64,000 nt of DNA, taken from assembly GCA_046483585.1 (NCBI GenBank), contig JAWOCV010000117.1:1-64000 (forward strand), read 5' to 3'. Positions within the stretch are counted from its first letter, which is position 1, and each line of letters starts with the position of its first letter. The notes beneath the pieces were generated by a model. The model worked only from the letters and a program-made list of their open reading frames with translations. It was not told where the DNA came from and ran no database searches. This DNA is from Marinilabilia sp046483585. Its GTDB lineage: Bacteria > Bacteroidota > Bacteroidia > Bacteroidales > Marinilabiliaceae. A program made the translations under genes and the position numbers. Below, piece after piece: positions 1-7,291 of the stretch.

Positions 1-60
1 CTTGATGCCTGCTGATAAAATCAGAAGCCCTGCCGTGATCAGTAAAGATAATTTTTGCAT
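1..60 (-). CDS. N-terminus of an exported protein (partial, runs off the left edge)
   Basis: An ATG on the minus strand at 58-60 opens a frame with no stop up to the window edge. The 20 visible codons start M-Q-K-L-S and continue with a hydrophobic stretch (LLITAGLLILSAG), which is a typical signal-peptide core. The product is probably exported. No mature sequence is visible, so no function can be given. It is transcribed away from the peroxiredoxin gene in the same direction (leftward). Confidence 0.55.
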   Translation of the reverse strand, partial: MQKLSLLITAGLLILSAGIK

Positions 61-466
61 AAGCGTTTTGTTTGTTGGGTTCAACTTAGTTTAGCCTGAT
101 TTATTCATGGATTATTGTAATAAATAATCGCTGTAGTTTAATTTTGCTTTGCTATTTTCCAGAAACCAATAAATTTTGGCAAAATTCTTAAAGCCCTTTG
201 TCAGGGTGTTACAAAAAAATCGTCATTTTAAACTTCAGCCTGAATAATTTATGAAATAATCAGTTTAGAATGTTTGGTCCCGGCAATGGTTTAATTCTGT
301 AAATCTACCACATAAATATAATAATCCTTTGTGAAATTGGATTGTTATATTCTCGGATGTTTGTTTAAGGCAAAAAAACCGGGACAAAACTTTTGTCCCG
401 GTCTCCTTGTGTATGTACAATTCAACGGTGTCATGGTGCTTGTGTATGAGCATGGTTACACTGGCA
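61..466. other. Intergenic region with one terminator
   Basis: Apart from the peroxiredoxin terminator near 371-402 I see no gene here. A 101-codon minus-strand frame at 265-570 overlaps the end of the peroxiredoxin gene in another frame and has no recognisable family features. The stretch 61-370 is AT-rich and presumably carries the promoter of the leftward partial gene, but no full TTG/TAnnTTTG pair stood out. Confidence 0.5.
371..402 (-). terminator. Rho-independent terminator of the peroxiredoxin gene
   Basis: A perfect 12-bp inverted repeat (378-389 with 391-402) is followed, in the minus-strand direction, by a run of T (A372-A378 on the plus strand). It lies 65 bp past the peroxiredoxin stop codon. 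Confidence 0.85.
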
Positions 467-1147
467 TCATACTTTAAGGTCCTTTTTCGATAAGTAAAAG
501 TCGATGCGATCAATTCCTGTCTCTTTGTTTCTTGCTTCCATTTCATCCAGGGTTTTAGGTGGCGGTACAATAACCTGATCCCCCGGCTTCCAGTCGAGAG
601 GAAGGGCCACTTTGTGTTTATCGGTTACCTGCAATGCTTTTAGAGCTCTGAGAATCTCGTCCATGTTCCGTCCTACATTCAGCGGATAATACATGATAAG
701 ACGTATCTTTTTCGAAGGATCGATGAAGAAGACGGCACGTACGGCGGCTGTTTCATGTTCGTTGGGCTGCAGCATACCGTACAGTTTGGACACTTTCATG
801 TCGAGATCGGCGATGATGGGGAAGTCAAAATAAACACCTGTCTTTTCTTTTACATTGGAGACCCATCCCAGATGGGCATGGATGCTGTCAATGCTAAGGC
901 CCATGAGTTCGGTGTTCAATTCATCAAACTCTTTTTGTCGTTTTGCAAAACCACTCATTTCGGTAGTGCATACCGGTGTGAAGTCGGCAGGGTGAGAGAA
1001 CAAAACCACCCATTTGTCTTTTGCAAATTCGGAAAATTTGATCTGACCTTTTGTGGTCATGGCTGTGAAGTCGGGTGCCTGATCACCAATGCGTGGCATT
1101 GGATAAAATTCTTGTTGTTGTTCGTTGCTTTCCATCTTTCTGAACAT
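467..1147 (-). CDS. Peroxiredoxin, Prx6-type (1-Cys)
   Basis: Thiol peroxidase that reduces hydrogen peroxide and organic hydroperoxides. The thioredoxin fold starts near residue 16 (PRIGDQAPDF) and carries the Prx6 active-site motif PVCTTE with the peroxidatic Cys60; the usual Arg lies in AAVRAVF. The C-terminal 60 residues (LPLDWKPGDQVIVPPP) match the Prx6/AhpC-TSA C-terminal domain, and 226 residues is normal for that group. Cys60 is the only cysteine in the protein, so it must use the 1-Cys mechanism with an external reductant; archaeal-type relatives often have extra C-terminal cysteines that are missing here. A second possible start is Met5 (MESNE). A good TTTG-N20-TAATTTTG promoter lies upstream and a terminator downstream, so the gene is probably monocistronic. 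Confidence 0.93.
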   Translation of the reverse strand: MFRKMESNEQQQEFYPMPRIGDQAPDFTAMTTKGQIKFSEFAKDKWVVLFSHPADFTPVCTTEMSGFAKRQKEFDELNTELMGLSIDSIHAHLGWVSNVKEKTGVYFDFPIIADLDMKVSKLYGMLQPNEHETAAVRAVFFIDPSKKIRLIMYYPLNVGRNMDEILRALKALQVTDKHKVALPLDWKPGDQVIVPPPKTLDEMEARNKETGIDRIDFYLSKKDLKV

Positions 1148-1187
1148 TTTTGGGTTTTTGAATAATTGTTTTGCTTAAAATGTAGAA

Positions 1188-1219
1188 CAAAATTATAGAC
1201 CATTAAGTTTTGAATCAAA
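1188..1219 (-). promoter_or_regulatory. Bacteroidota-type promoter of the peroxiredoxin gene
   Basis: Read on the minus strand: TTTG (plus-strand CAAA at 1216-1219), 20 bases, then TAATTTTG (plus-strand CAAAATTA at 1188-1195). This matches the TTTG/TAnnTTTG pattern of the Bacteroidota primary sigma factor and predicts transcription starting near 1180, about 35 bases before the start codon. Confidence 0.65.
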
Positions 1220-1316
1220 TCAATTATTTCAATGTGAGATAGTACCCGTCTATAAGTTAAACAAAGTTTTTTTATGGACAGAGACCAGATAGATGGATTT
1301 TATTGTTTAGGGGGAA

Positions 1317-1368
1317 GAAAAAAAACAGTGATCACCACCATCAATTATTGACGGGTTGGTGATCACTG
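1317..1368 (-). terminator. Terminator of the alkaline phosphatase gene
   Basis: A 12-bp perfect stem (1326-1337 with 1357-1368) with a 19-nt loop is followed on the minus strand by eight T residues (A1318-A1325). It lies 43 bp past the phosphatase stop. Confidence 0.85.
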
Positions 1369-1411
1369 ATTATCAGGTGTTATATTCTACAGAGGATGTT
1401 ATTATGAATGA

Positions 1412-2563
1412 TTAAAAGCCAAACAACTCATGCATCTTGTAAAAGATGTCGGTGTTTTTCATCACTCCTGTGAAATGTTCTGCCCCAGGTCCGAAAGCAA
1501 ATACCGGTACCATTACACCGGTGTGTCCACCGGAGGTATATTTGGCACTAATCTCACCTTTTTTGAAGTCGCCGTTCTCCAGGGACATACCACCGGTTTC
1601 GTGGTCTGAGGTAACGATGACAAGTGTTTCTTCATCCTGCATCGCTGCTTCAAGGGCTTTCCCTACCGCACGGTCAAAATCGAGCAATTCTTCTACGATG
1701 TAGGTCGTGTTGTTTTCATGTCCGCCCCAGTCTATTTGCGAACCTTCCACCATAAGGAAATACCCCTCATCATTTTGGTTCAGGACATTTATGGCCTTTT
1801 TTGTTCCTTCAGGCACTATTTCCCCACGCTCGGGCCAGCGGGGATTGTGCTTATCATTCGTGAGAATGGCCATTGGGGCTTTATTGGTGTTATCTGCTTC
1901 TTTTATGGCATCAAATACTTGATAATCTTTTTCTTCAAGTTCTTCCAGTAGATTGCGTCCGTCTTCCCTGTCTTCGAAAAAGCTTTTGCCGCCGCCAATG
2001 AATATGTCAATCTCTGTTTCCAGGAAATCGGCGGCGATTTCTTCATAGTTGTTTCGGGATTCATTGTGGGCAATAAAAGAAGCTGGTGTAGCATGGGTGA
2101 TGGCCGAAGAGGAGACCAGTCCCGTTGATTTGCCTTCCTTTTCGGCAATTTCAAGAATGGTCGTCAGGGGTTGTTTGTCCATATCCACGGCAATGGCTCC
2201 ACCATATGTTCGCTCCCCTGTTGAAAAGGCCGTGCCGGCCGCGGCCGAATCGGTGATGTAGTTGTCGGCACTTTGGGTGGTGACAAACCCGGAATAAGGC
2301 ATGCTGGTCATATACAGATTTCCCCCGTTGGCGGTATAGCCTGCAGTCAGTTGCGTGGTTCCCATGCCATCAGCGATCAGGAGAATGATGTTTTTGGGTT
2401 GCTGCCCGGCGCGGGCTGTCTGATCGGGAACAAGGGTGACTTCATGCATTTGTTCGTTGACAAATGTTTCGTCGGGATTTTTCTTATCCTTATAGTCCTC
2501 TTGTGCAAAGGCTGCAAATGAAAAAGCGAGAAGCAGGAAAAGTGTTAGCAGTTTTGTCTTCAT
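1412..2563 (-). CDS. Secreted alkaline phosphatase (PhoA superfamily)
   Basis: Periplasmic metal-dependent phosphomonoesterase that releases phosphate from organic esters. Residues 1-20 form a signal peptide ending AFAAFA, with Gln21 next. Metal and catalytic motifs are in order: IADGMG (63-68), TDSAAAGTAF with the nucleophile Ser106, SSAITHATPASF, a VEGSQIDWGGHEN block, TSDHETGG and SGGHTG. All ligands expected for the two-zinc, one-magnesium site appear present. At 383 residues it is a compact member, shorter than the E. coli enzyme. No Pho box could be recognised. The gene has its own terminator and no same-strand partner nearby. Confidence 0.93.
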   Translation of the reverse strand: MKTKLLTLFLLLAFSFAAFAQEDYKDKKNPDETFVNEQMHEVTLVPDQTARAGQQPKNIILLIADGMGTTQLTAGYTANGGNLYMTSMPYSGFVTTQSADNYITDSAAAGTAFSTGERTYGGAIAVDMDKQPLTTILEIAEKEGKSTGLVSSSAITHATPASFIAHNESRNNYEEIAADFLETEIDIFIGGGKSFFEDREDGRNLLEELEEKDYQVFDAIKEADNTNKAPMAILTNDKHNPRWPERGEIVPEGTKKAINVLNQNDEGYFLMVEGSQIDWGGHENNTTYIVEELLDFDRAVGKALEAAMQDEETLVIVTSDHETGGMSLENGDFKKGEISAKYTSGGHTGVMVPVFAFGPGAEHFTGVMKNTDIFYKMHELFGF

Positions 2564-2610
2564 GTTATTGTCTTTTTGATGGTTATTATGTCAAAATACT
2601 GATTTTCTTG

Positions 2611-2722
2611 TTATACGATTCATCTTACCTGTCTGCCGTTTTCTTATTACAATGCTGCTATATAAAACAAACTTTGGTTTGTACAGCAAGCTCATTTTTC
2701 ATAAACCGCCAGGCAGGCATCT
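2611..2722 (+). repeat. Dispersed intergenic repeat, copy 1 (CTGTCTGCCG...CGCCAGGCAGGC type)
   Basis: This roughly 110-bp stretch is nearly identical to 54341-54454 and present in inverted, more diverged form at 49347-49440. It contains an internal palindrome-like core (AACAAACTTTGGTTTGTA) and ends in CGCCAGGCAGGC, complementary to the CCTGTCTGCCG at its start, so the transcript could fold into a long hairpin. It sits between the divergently transcribed phosphatase and dtxR-type genes (gap 2564-3022, which holds no gene). Confidence 0.8.
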
Positions 2723-2962
2723 AATATCTAAAAATATAACAATCTATTAATGAATTAAGGGTTTGAGCTGGTCGTCTCATACTGCCGGTTATTTCGTGGT
2801 TTGTGATTGGGTTTTAATGACTGGGTGTTGAGAAGGTCTTGATTTCTTTTATTTTCCACTTGTATTGGGGCAGGATGAGATTGACTGTAAAAGTGGCCCT
2901 TTTCTGGGATATTAACAAAAATCGTCTATGAAAGTTTTATTAAATCGGGGTAAACAAAAATG

Positions 2963-3017
2963 AAACATGCTTGTTTTTATTTTTAAGCAGGTTTAATTTG
3001 CTTCTTAAGTAAGTTTG
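2963..3017 (+). promoter_or_regulatory. Promoter/operator region of the DtxR-type regulator gene
   Basis: Two short inverted repeats lie just upstream of the start: AAACA-TGCT-TGTTT (2963-2976) and AAGCA-N9-TGCTT (2985-3003). A TAAGTTTG box at 3010-3017 matches the -7 element, though no well-placed -33 TTG was found. DtxR/MntR proteins bind palindromes over their own promoters, so autoregulation is a reasonable inference. Confidence 0.35.
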
Positions 3018-3022
3018 AAAAA

Positions 3023-3682
3023 ATGTCTGTATCAACGGAAAATTTTCTAAAAAACATTTATCTCCTGGAGCAGGAAGGAACCATGCCTGTTACCAGTGGC
3101 CTACTGGCCGGGAGGTTGAATATTTCTCCTGCAGCGGTAAGTGATATGGCCGGCAGACTTGGCCGGGAGGGATTGATCCGTCACAGTCCTTATCGCCCGT
3201 TTTCTTTGACGGAAAAAGGGCTTAACCTGGCATTAGATGTTGTCCGGAAGCATCGCTTGTGGGAGCTTTTTTTATATGAGGTGTTGGAAATGGATTTGCT
3301 CAGTGTTCATGAGGAGGCGGAAAAACTGGAACATCACACCTCGGGTGAGCTTACCGAGCGGATGTTTCATTTTCTTGGAGAACCGGAATTCGATCCGCAT
3401 GGGGATCCAATTCCGCGGTTGGAGGGAAGTGTTCCTTCTGAAGAGGGGATTCTTTCACTGGATGAATTTTCCGCGGGAGAAAACTGTACTGTCAAAAAAC
3501 TTCGTTATCGGGATAATGAGACGAGTGAAATGTATGACAGATACGGGATCAGACAAGAGATGGACCTTTTGGTCAGAAAAGTATATGCCTTCGACGGGAG
3601 CATAGAGATTGAGACGGAGGATGGAGCAAATGTCGTTATTGGCCCAAAATTGGCTTCACATATATTTTGTTGCAAAAAGTAG
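3023..3682 (+). CDS. DtxR/MntR-family metal-dependent transcriptional regulator
   Basis: Metal-sensing repressor. Residues 4-70 form the winged helix-turn-helix (LNISPAAVSDMAGRL recognition region), 71-130 the metal-binding dimerisation domain, and about 150-217 an FeoA/SH3-like domain. Ligands that align with DtxR/MntR are kept: His77, Glu81, His96, Glu100, Glu103, His104. The N-terminal MntR ligands Asp8/Glu11 are replaced by Asn7 and Lys10, so the metal preference (Mn or Fe) cannot be read off. The ZIP transporter gene starts 24 bp downstream, so one transcript is likely and the regulator probably controls metal uptake or efflux through it. 219 residues is typical for the three-domain form. 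Confidence 0.9.
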   Translation: MSVSTENFLKNIYLLEQEGTMPVTSGLLAGRLNISPAAVSDMAGRLGREGLIRHSPYRPFSLTEKGLNLALDVVRKHRLWELFLYEVLEMDLLSVHEEAEKLEHHTSGELTERMFHFLGEPEFDPHGDPIPRLEGSVPSEEGILSLDEFSAGENCTVKKLRYRDNETSEMYDRYGIRQEMDLLVRKVYAFDGSIEIETEDGANVVIGPKLASHIFCCKK

Positions 3683-3706
3683 AAATGATTTTTTAAATTC
3701 TTTTGT

Positions 3707-4522
3707 ATGGAATTGAATAATTTGATGCTGGCTTTCGGATTGACCCTTTTTGCAGGGTTGTCAACAGGGATAGGCAGTGCTATGGCCTTCTTTGCCAAAC
3801 GAACCAACACCCGGTTTTTATCGATCAGTCTTGGGTTTTCGGCGGGTGTGATGATCTATGTCTCATTTGTCGAGATCTTTGTGAAAGCCCAGGACTCTCT
3901 GGTAGAAGCTATGGGGCATGAGCCGGGCACCTGGTTGACAGTGATATCTTTTTTTAGTGGTATTGCCCTGATCGCCGTGATCGACCGTTTTATTCCCAAA
4001 GGGGAGAATCCGCACGAGGTTGAATTGATTGAGCATATGACCGATCAGCAGCGAAAAGAACATAAAGATAAAAGGCTGATGCGGATGGGCGGATTCACAG
4101 CATTGGCCATCGCGATTCACAACTTTCCTGAAGGTTTGGCTACTTTTACTTCGGCCATGAATGATCCCAGTCTGGGTATAGCCATTGCCGTGGCCATTGC
4201 AATTCACAATATCCCGGAGGGGATTGCCGTGTCGGTTCCGGTTTACTATGCCACGGGTAGTAAAAAGAAAGCTTTTATGCTCAGTTTTCTCTCCGGATTA
4301 GCAGAGCCGGTCGGCGCGGTGGTTGGCTATCTTATCCTTATGCAATTTATGAATCCCCTGATGTTTGGAGTCCTGTTTTCAGCTGTGGCCGGCATCATGG
4401 TGTTTATCAGCATTGATGAGTTGCTTCCCGCGGCCAGGGAATACGGGGAACACCACCTTTCGGTTTATGGAATGATTGCCGGTATGGGGCTTATGGCCTT
4501 GAGTTTATTGATGTTTATTTAA
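3707..4522 (+). CDS. zupT: ZIP-family zinc/divalent metal transporter (ZupT-like)
   Basis: Inner-membrane importer of zinc and related divalent cations. About eight membrane segments are visible, with the two signature motifs HNFPEG (138-143) and HNIPEG (167-172) in the two central helices forming the metal path. A charged, histidine-containing cytoplasmic loop (94-122) lies between helices 3 and 4, as is usual for ZIP proteins. Length (271) and the N-terminal LTLFAGLSTGIGS motif are those of bacterial ZupT. It follows the DtxR-type gene by 24 bp, which suggests metal-controlled co-expression. The actual metal is not determined by sequence. Confidence 0.9.
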   Translation: MELNNLMLAFGLTLFAGLSTGIGSAMAFFAKRTNTRFLSISLGFSAGVMIYVSFVEIFVKAQDSLVEAMGHEPGTWLTVISFFSGIALIAVIDRFIPKGENPHEVELIEHMTDQQRKEHKDKRLMRMGGFTALAIAIHNFPEGLATFTSAMNDPSLGIAIAVAIAIHNIPEGIAVSVPVYYATGSKKKAFMLSFLSGLAEPVGAVVGYLILMQFMNPLMFGVLFSAVAGIMVFISIDELLPAAREYGEHHLSVYGMIAGMGLMALSLLMFI

Positions 4523-4723
4523 CCTGACAATACTCCGTTAAAGTTTTACAAAGATCCGATAATGAGCATTCTAAAGCCACACCATTCTTTTGATTATCTT
4601 TTTGATAATCAATTTTCTGCGTTTTTGCGCCTCTGCGTTTAACCTTTTTTGCGAGAGGTTGGTTAAAACACTGAATAACAGCAATAAATTTATCATATTA
4701 ATCTGAAAATCAAAAGATCTATT

Positions 4724-5386
4724 GTGAGAAGAGAAGAGCGATTTAAGCACATTATTAACTGGTTTCGGGAAAATGTCCCTGTGGCGGAAACGGAACTGAA
4801 ATACCAATCACCTTACGAGTTACTGGTGGCGGTTATTTTGTCGGCCCAATGCACCGACAAACGGGTGAATATGATCACACCCGCCGTGTTTGAACAATGG
4901 CCCACGGAAAATGAGTTGGCTGAAGCCACGCCTGAACAGGTGTATGAAGTGATAAAAAGTTGCAGCTATCCCAACAATAAAAGCAAACATCTGGTGGGGA
5001 TGGCACAAATGCTTCGTGATGAATTTGGAGGTGAAGTTCCCGATGATGTGAAAGAACTTCAGAAAATGCCCGGCGTAGGACGAAAAACGGCCAATGTCAT
5101 TGCTTCGGTGGTTTATCAAAAACCGGCTATGGCAGTGGATACGCATGTTTTTCGGGTGTCATCCAGGCTGGGCCTGACGGTCAATGCCAAAACGCCCCTG
5201 GAAGCCGAAAAACAATTGGTGAAATACCTTCCCGAAGAATTGTTGCCCATAGCTCATCATTGGCTGATCCTCCACGGGCGGTATGTCTGTTTGGCACGAA
5301 AACCAAAATGTGAAGAATGCGGACTGAGACCCTGGTGTAAATATTATATCAGGAACAATGCTGCAAAAGAGGCGGATGAAAAGTAA
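4724..5386 (+). CDS. nth: Endonuclease III (DNA glycosylase/AP lyase)
   Basis: Base-excision repair enzyme that removes oxidised pyrimidines and cuts abasic sites. The helix-hairpin-helix MPGVGRKTAN contains catalytic Lys121; the second catalytic residue Asp139 lies in VDTHV. The 4Fe-4S cluster loop is C189-x6-C196-x2-C199-x5-C205. Length (220) fits. The start is GTG; no in-frame ATG occurs upstream in the short gap. The upstream gap (4523-4723) carries a partial copy of the CCGTTAAA...TTACAA repeat at about 4530-4553. Confidence 0.95.
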   Translation: MRREERFKHIINWFRENVPVAETELKYQSPYELLVAVILSAQCTDKRVNMITPAVFEQWPTENELAEATPEQVYEVIKSCSYPNNKSKHLVGMAQMLRDEFGGEVPDDVKELQKMPGVGRKTANVIASVVYQKPAMAVDTHVFRVSSRLGLTVNAKTPLEAEKQLVKYLPEELLPIAHHWLILHGRYVCLARKPKCEECGLRPWCKYYIRNNAAKEADEK

Positions 5387-5482
5387 ACAATACATGTTTT
5401 TATTTTTGAACCACGGGTGTACGGTTGAAGTTATCCGCTGCTGGTTTCAATTCATTGCTTCCCCGGTAATGGAAAAATTTAG

Positions 5483-5490
5483 TAATTTTG
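5483..5490 (+). promoter_or_regulatory. Putative -7 box upstream of tRNA-Thr
   Basis: TAATTTTG matches the TAnnTTTG element, 64 bases before the tRNA. The closest TTG (5455-5457) is 25 bases upstream, slightly too far for an ideal pair. Confidence 0.35.
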
Positions 5491-5554
5491 GGAGGGTTTA
5501 TTTGACAATTGCCCCTTAATGAGTTTGAATGCTTTCGTGACGAATGCAAAATAT

Positions 5555-5628
5555 GCCGATGTAGCTCAGTTGGTCAGAGCGGTTGTTTCGTAAACAACAG
5601 GTCAGCGGTTCGAACCCGCTCATCGGCT
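5555..5628 (+). tRNA. tRNA-Thr (anticodon CGT)
   Basis: A complete cloverleaf can be folded: acceptor GCCGATG/CATCGGC, D arm GCTC...GAGC, anticodon stem GTTGT/ACAAC with loop TTCGTAA (anticodon CGT at 5589-5591, reading ACG), T arm AGCGG-TTCGAAC-CCGCT. CCA is not encoded. The final base (5628) is also the first plus-strand base of the stop codon of the chemoreceptor gene that converges from the right. Confidence 0.96.
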
Positions 5629-6770
5629 CACTCTTCATCTCTTCTGGATGGATTATCAAGGTCTTTTGATTTGAAAAAAGCAATGAGCTCTTTGAGTTGT
5701 TCTGCCTGACTTAACAATTCTTCAGCGCTGGATGCGAGTTCTTCACTTGAAGCCGCGTTTTGTTGTGAAATGTTATTGAATTGCTGAACGGCTTCTTTCA
5801 CCTGATTGGTTCCCGTAGTCTGTTCTGCTGATGAGGCATTTACTTCCCGGATCATTTGTGTGGTCTGTTCAATTTTAGGGATGGTAGATTTCATAATCTC
5901 ACCCGTTTCATTGGCCAGTTCGAGACTTTTGTTGCTGAGGCTTGTGATCTCCCCGGCTGCAGATTTACTTTTTTCTGCCAGTTTGCGCACTTCTGTTGCC
6001 ACTGCAGAAAATCCCCGTCCCTGGTCTGATGCTGCTGAGGCTTCAATGGCTGCATTCAATGCAAGAATATTGGTCTGAAAGGCGATGTCATTGATCATGT
6101 TGATTTTGGTATTGATATCAGCATTGGCCATGGCTGCCTGTCCGGCCTTTTCGGCCACCTTCAGGACCAGTTGGTTGGCTTCAGAAGAGACCTTTTCGGT
6201 GTTTCGGGCATTTTGGGCGTTATGTTCGACCATGGATGAGATCTCTTCCATGGTGGAGGATACTTCTTCTACAGAACCGGCTTGTTCATTCGCTGATTGC
6301 GACAACTGTTCTGATGCACTGCTTACCTGGTGACTGGCGCTATTCAGGTTGGAAGAGTTGGTGTCGATCTGGAGAATGATCTGTTTTAAGTTTTTTGTCA
6401 GATCAAATATCGAATTGTTAAGAATGCCCAACTCGTTTTTTTGCCGGCTTTGTTCAACGTCAATGTCAAGATCTCCTTGTGCCAGGTTTGATAATTGTTG
6501 AATCGCCTTTGCCAGGGGTTTTCTAAGGGTCCGGTTGATGTTCCAGAATACAAAGGTTCCCAATGCTACATTCAGCGGTGTGACCATCGCCGCAAGGGTG
6601 TCGTTAAGTAAATATTCAATGGATGAGGCAAAACCAATATAAATCATCAATATCACCAGTTTGAAACTTATGCCAAACATGATGGAGCGACCGAAAATGA
6701 CTCGTAATATTATAAATGCTACCGGAATGACTGCCAAACCCGTCAGTGCTTCTTTTAAAACTTCATTCAT
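5628..6770 (-). CDS. Methyl-accepting chemotaxis protein without a periplasmic sensor domain
   Basis: Signal transducer for chemotaxis or a related Che-type pathway. Residues 1-75 contain two or three hydrophobic segments with only very short loops, so there is no ligand-binding domain outside the membrane. A HAMP-like linker (about 78-130) follows, then a long coiled-coil signalling domain whose hairpin tip (INDIAFQTNILALNAAIEAS, then GRGFSAVATEVRKLAEKS, 226-268) binds CheA/CheW. Glutamine/glutamate pairs typical of methylation sites flank it. It probably senses a membrane or cytoplasmic cue. No che gene is in the window. Its stop codon shares a base with the tRNA-Thr 3' end. Confidence 0.92.
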   Translation of the reverse strand: MNEVLKEALTGLAVIPVAFIILRVIFGRSIMFGISFKLVILMIYIGFASSIEYLLNDTLAAMVTPLNVALGTFVFWNINRTLRKPLAKAIQQLSNLAQGDLDIDVEQSRQKNELGILNNSIFDLTKNLKQIILQIDTNSSNLNSASHQVSSASEQLSQSANEQAGSVEEVSSTMEEISSMVEHNAQNARNTEKVSSEANQLVLKVAEKAGQAAMANADINTKINMINDIAFQTNILALNAAIEASAASDQGRGFSAVATEVRKLAEKSKSAAGEITSLSNKSLELANETGEIMKSTIPKIEQTTQMIREVNASSAEQTTGTNQVKEAVQQFNNISQQNAASSEELASSAEELLSQAEQLKELIAFFKSKDLDNPSRRDEE

Positions 6771-7291
6771 GGTTTTTTTCTGAAAACTTGTTCTTTCAAC
6801 TCCTGATTATCTCTCTCAAAAATTTATTTTTTAAGGTCGGATGCCCGCTTGTCGGCAGACCTTGAGCTCGTCCTTAACTGCCCCGATTTATCGGGGAGTA
6901 ATCGGGGCTCGTTTCATTGGGGGGGAATCGGGCGGGCCAGCAGACTTTAACGTTTTGTCGTTCAGTTCTGTTTGAGGTTCTTAATTCTTTGCAAATATAT
7001 CCTGTCTAATGCTTCTAAAAATGGCTTGCCCTCTCAAATCTTGTTAAAAAACATGAATTTAGGTATGGTTTTACTTGATTGGCGTTTGTTTATATTGTGT
7101 TGAGTTGTTCATCCGTAGTTTATCCTTTTTCTCAGTGCTTTTCTCAAAGTGGTATGTTATGTACAAACACAAATTAAACTTTCCCTTTCCGAGCTTGTTC
7201 TAAAAAGTATTGGAAAATGTGATAACATATTCCGTTTGCAAAAAGAATTTTGAAATACCCGGGTTAATTTTTTTGATATATTTTTTTGTTT
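6771..7291. other. Intergenic region
   Basis: No gene is visible. A GC-rich patch (about 6837-6950) contains a perfect small hairpin CCCCGA-TTTA-TCGGGG (6881-6896) and a second CGGGG/CCGAT-like echo just after it, unlike the AT-rich remainder. This resembles other short GC-rich intergenic inserts in the window but shares no clear sequence with them. Confidence 0.4.

Noticed and set aside
265..570. 101-codon minus-strand gene beside the peroxiredoxin gene
   Set aside because: It overlaps the 3' end of the peroxiredoxin coding region and spans its terminator; the composition is not protein-like.
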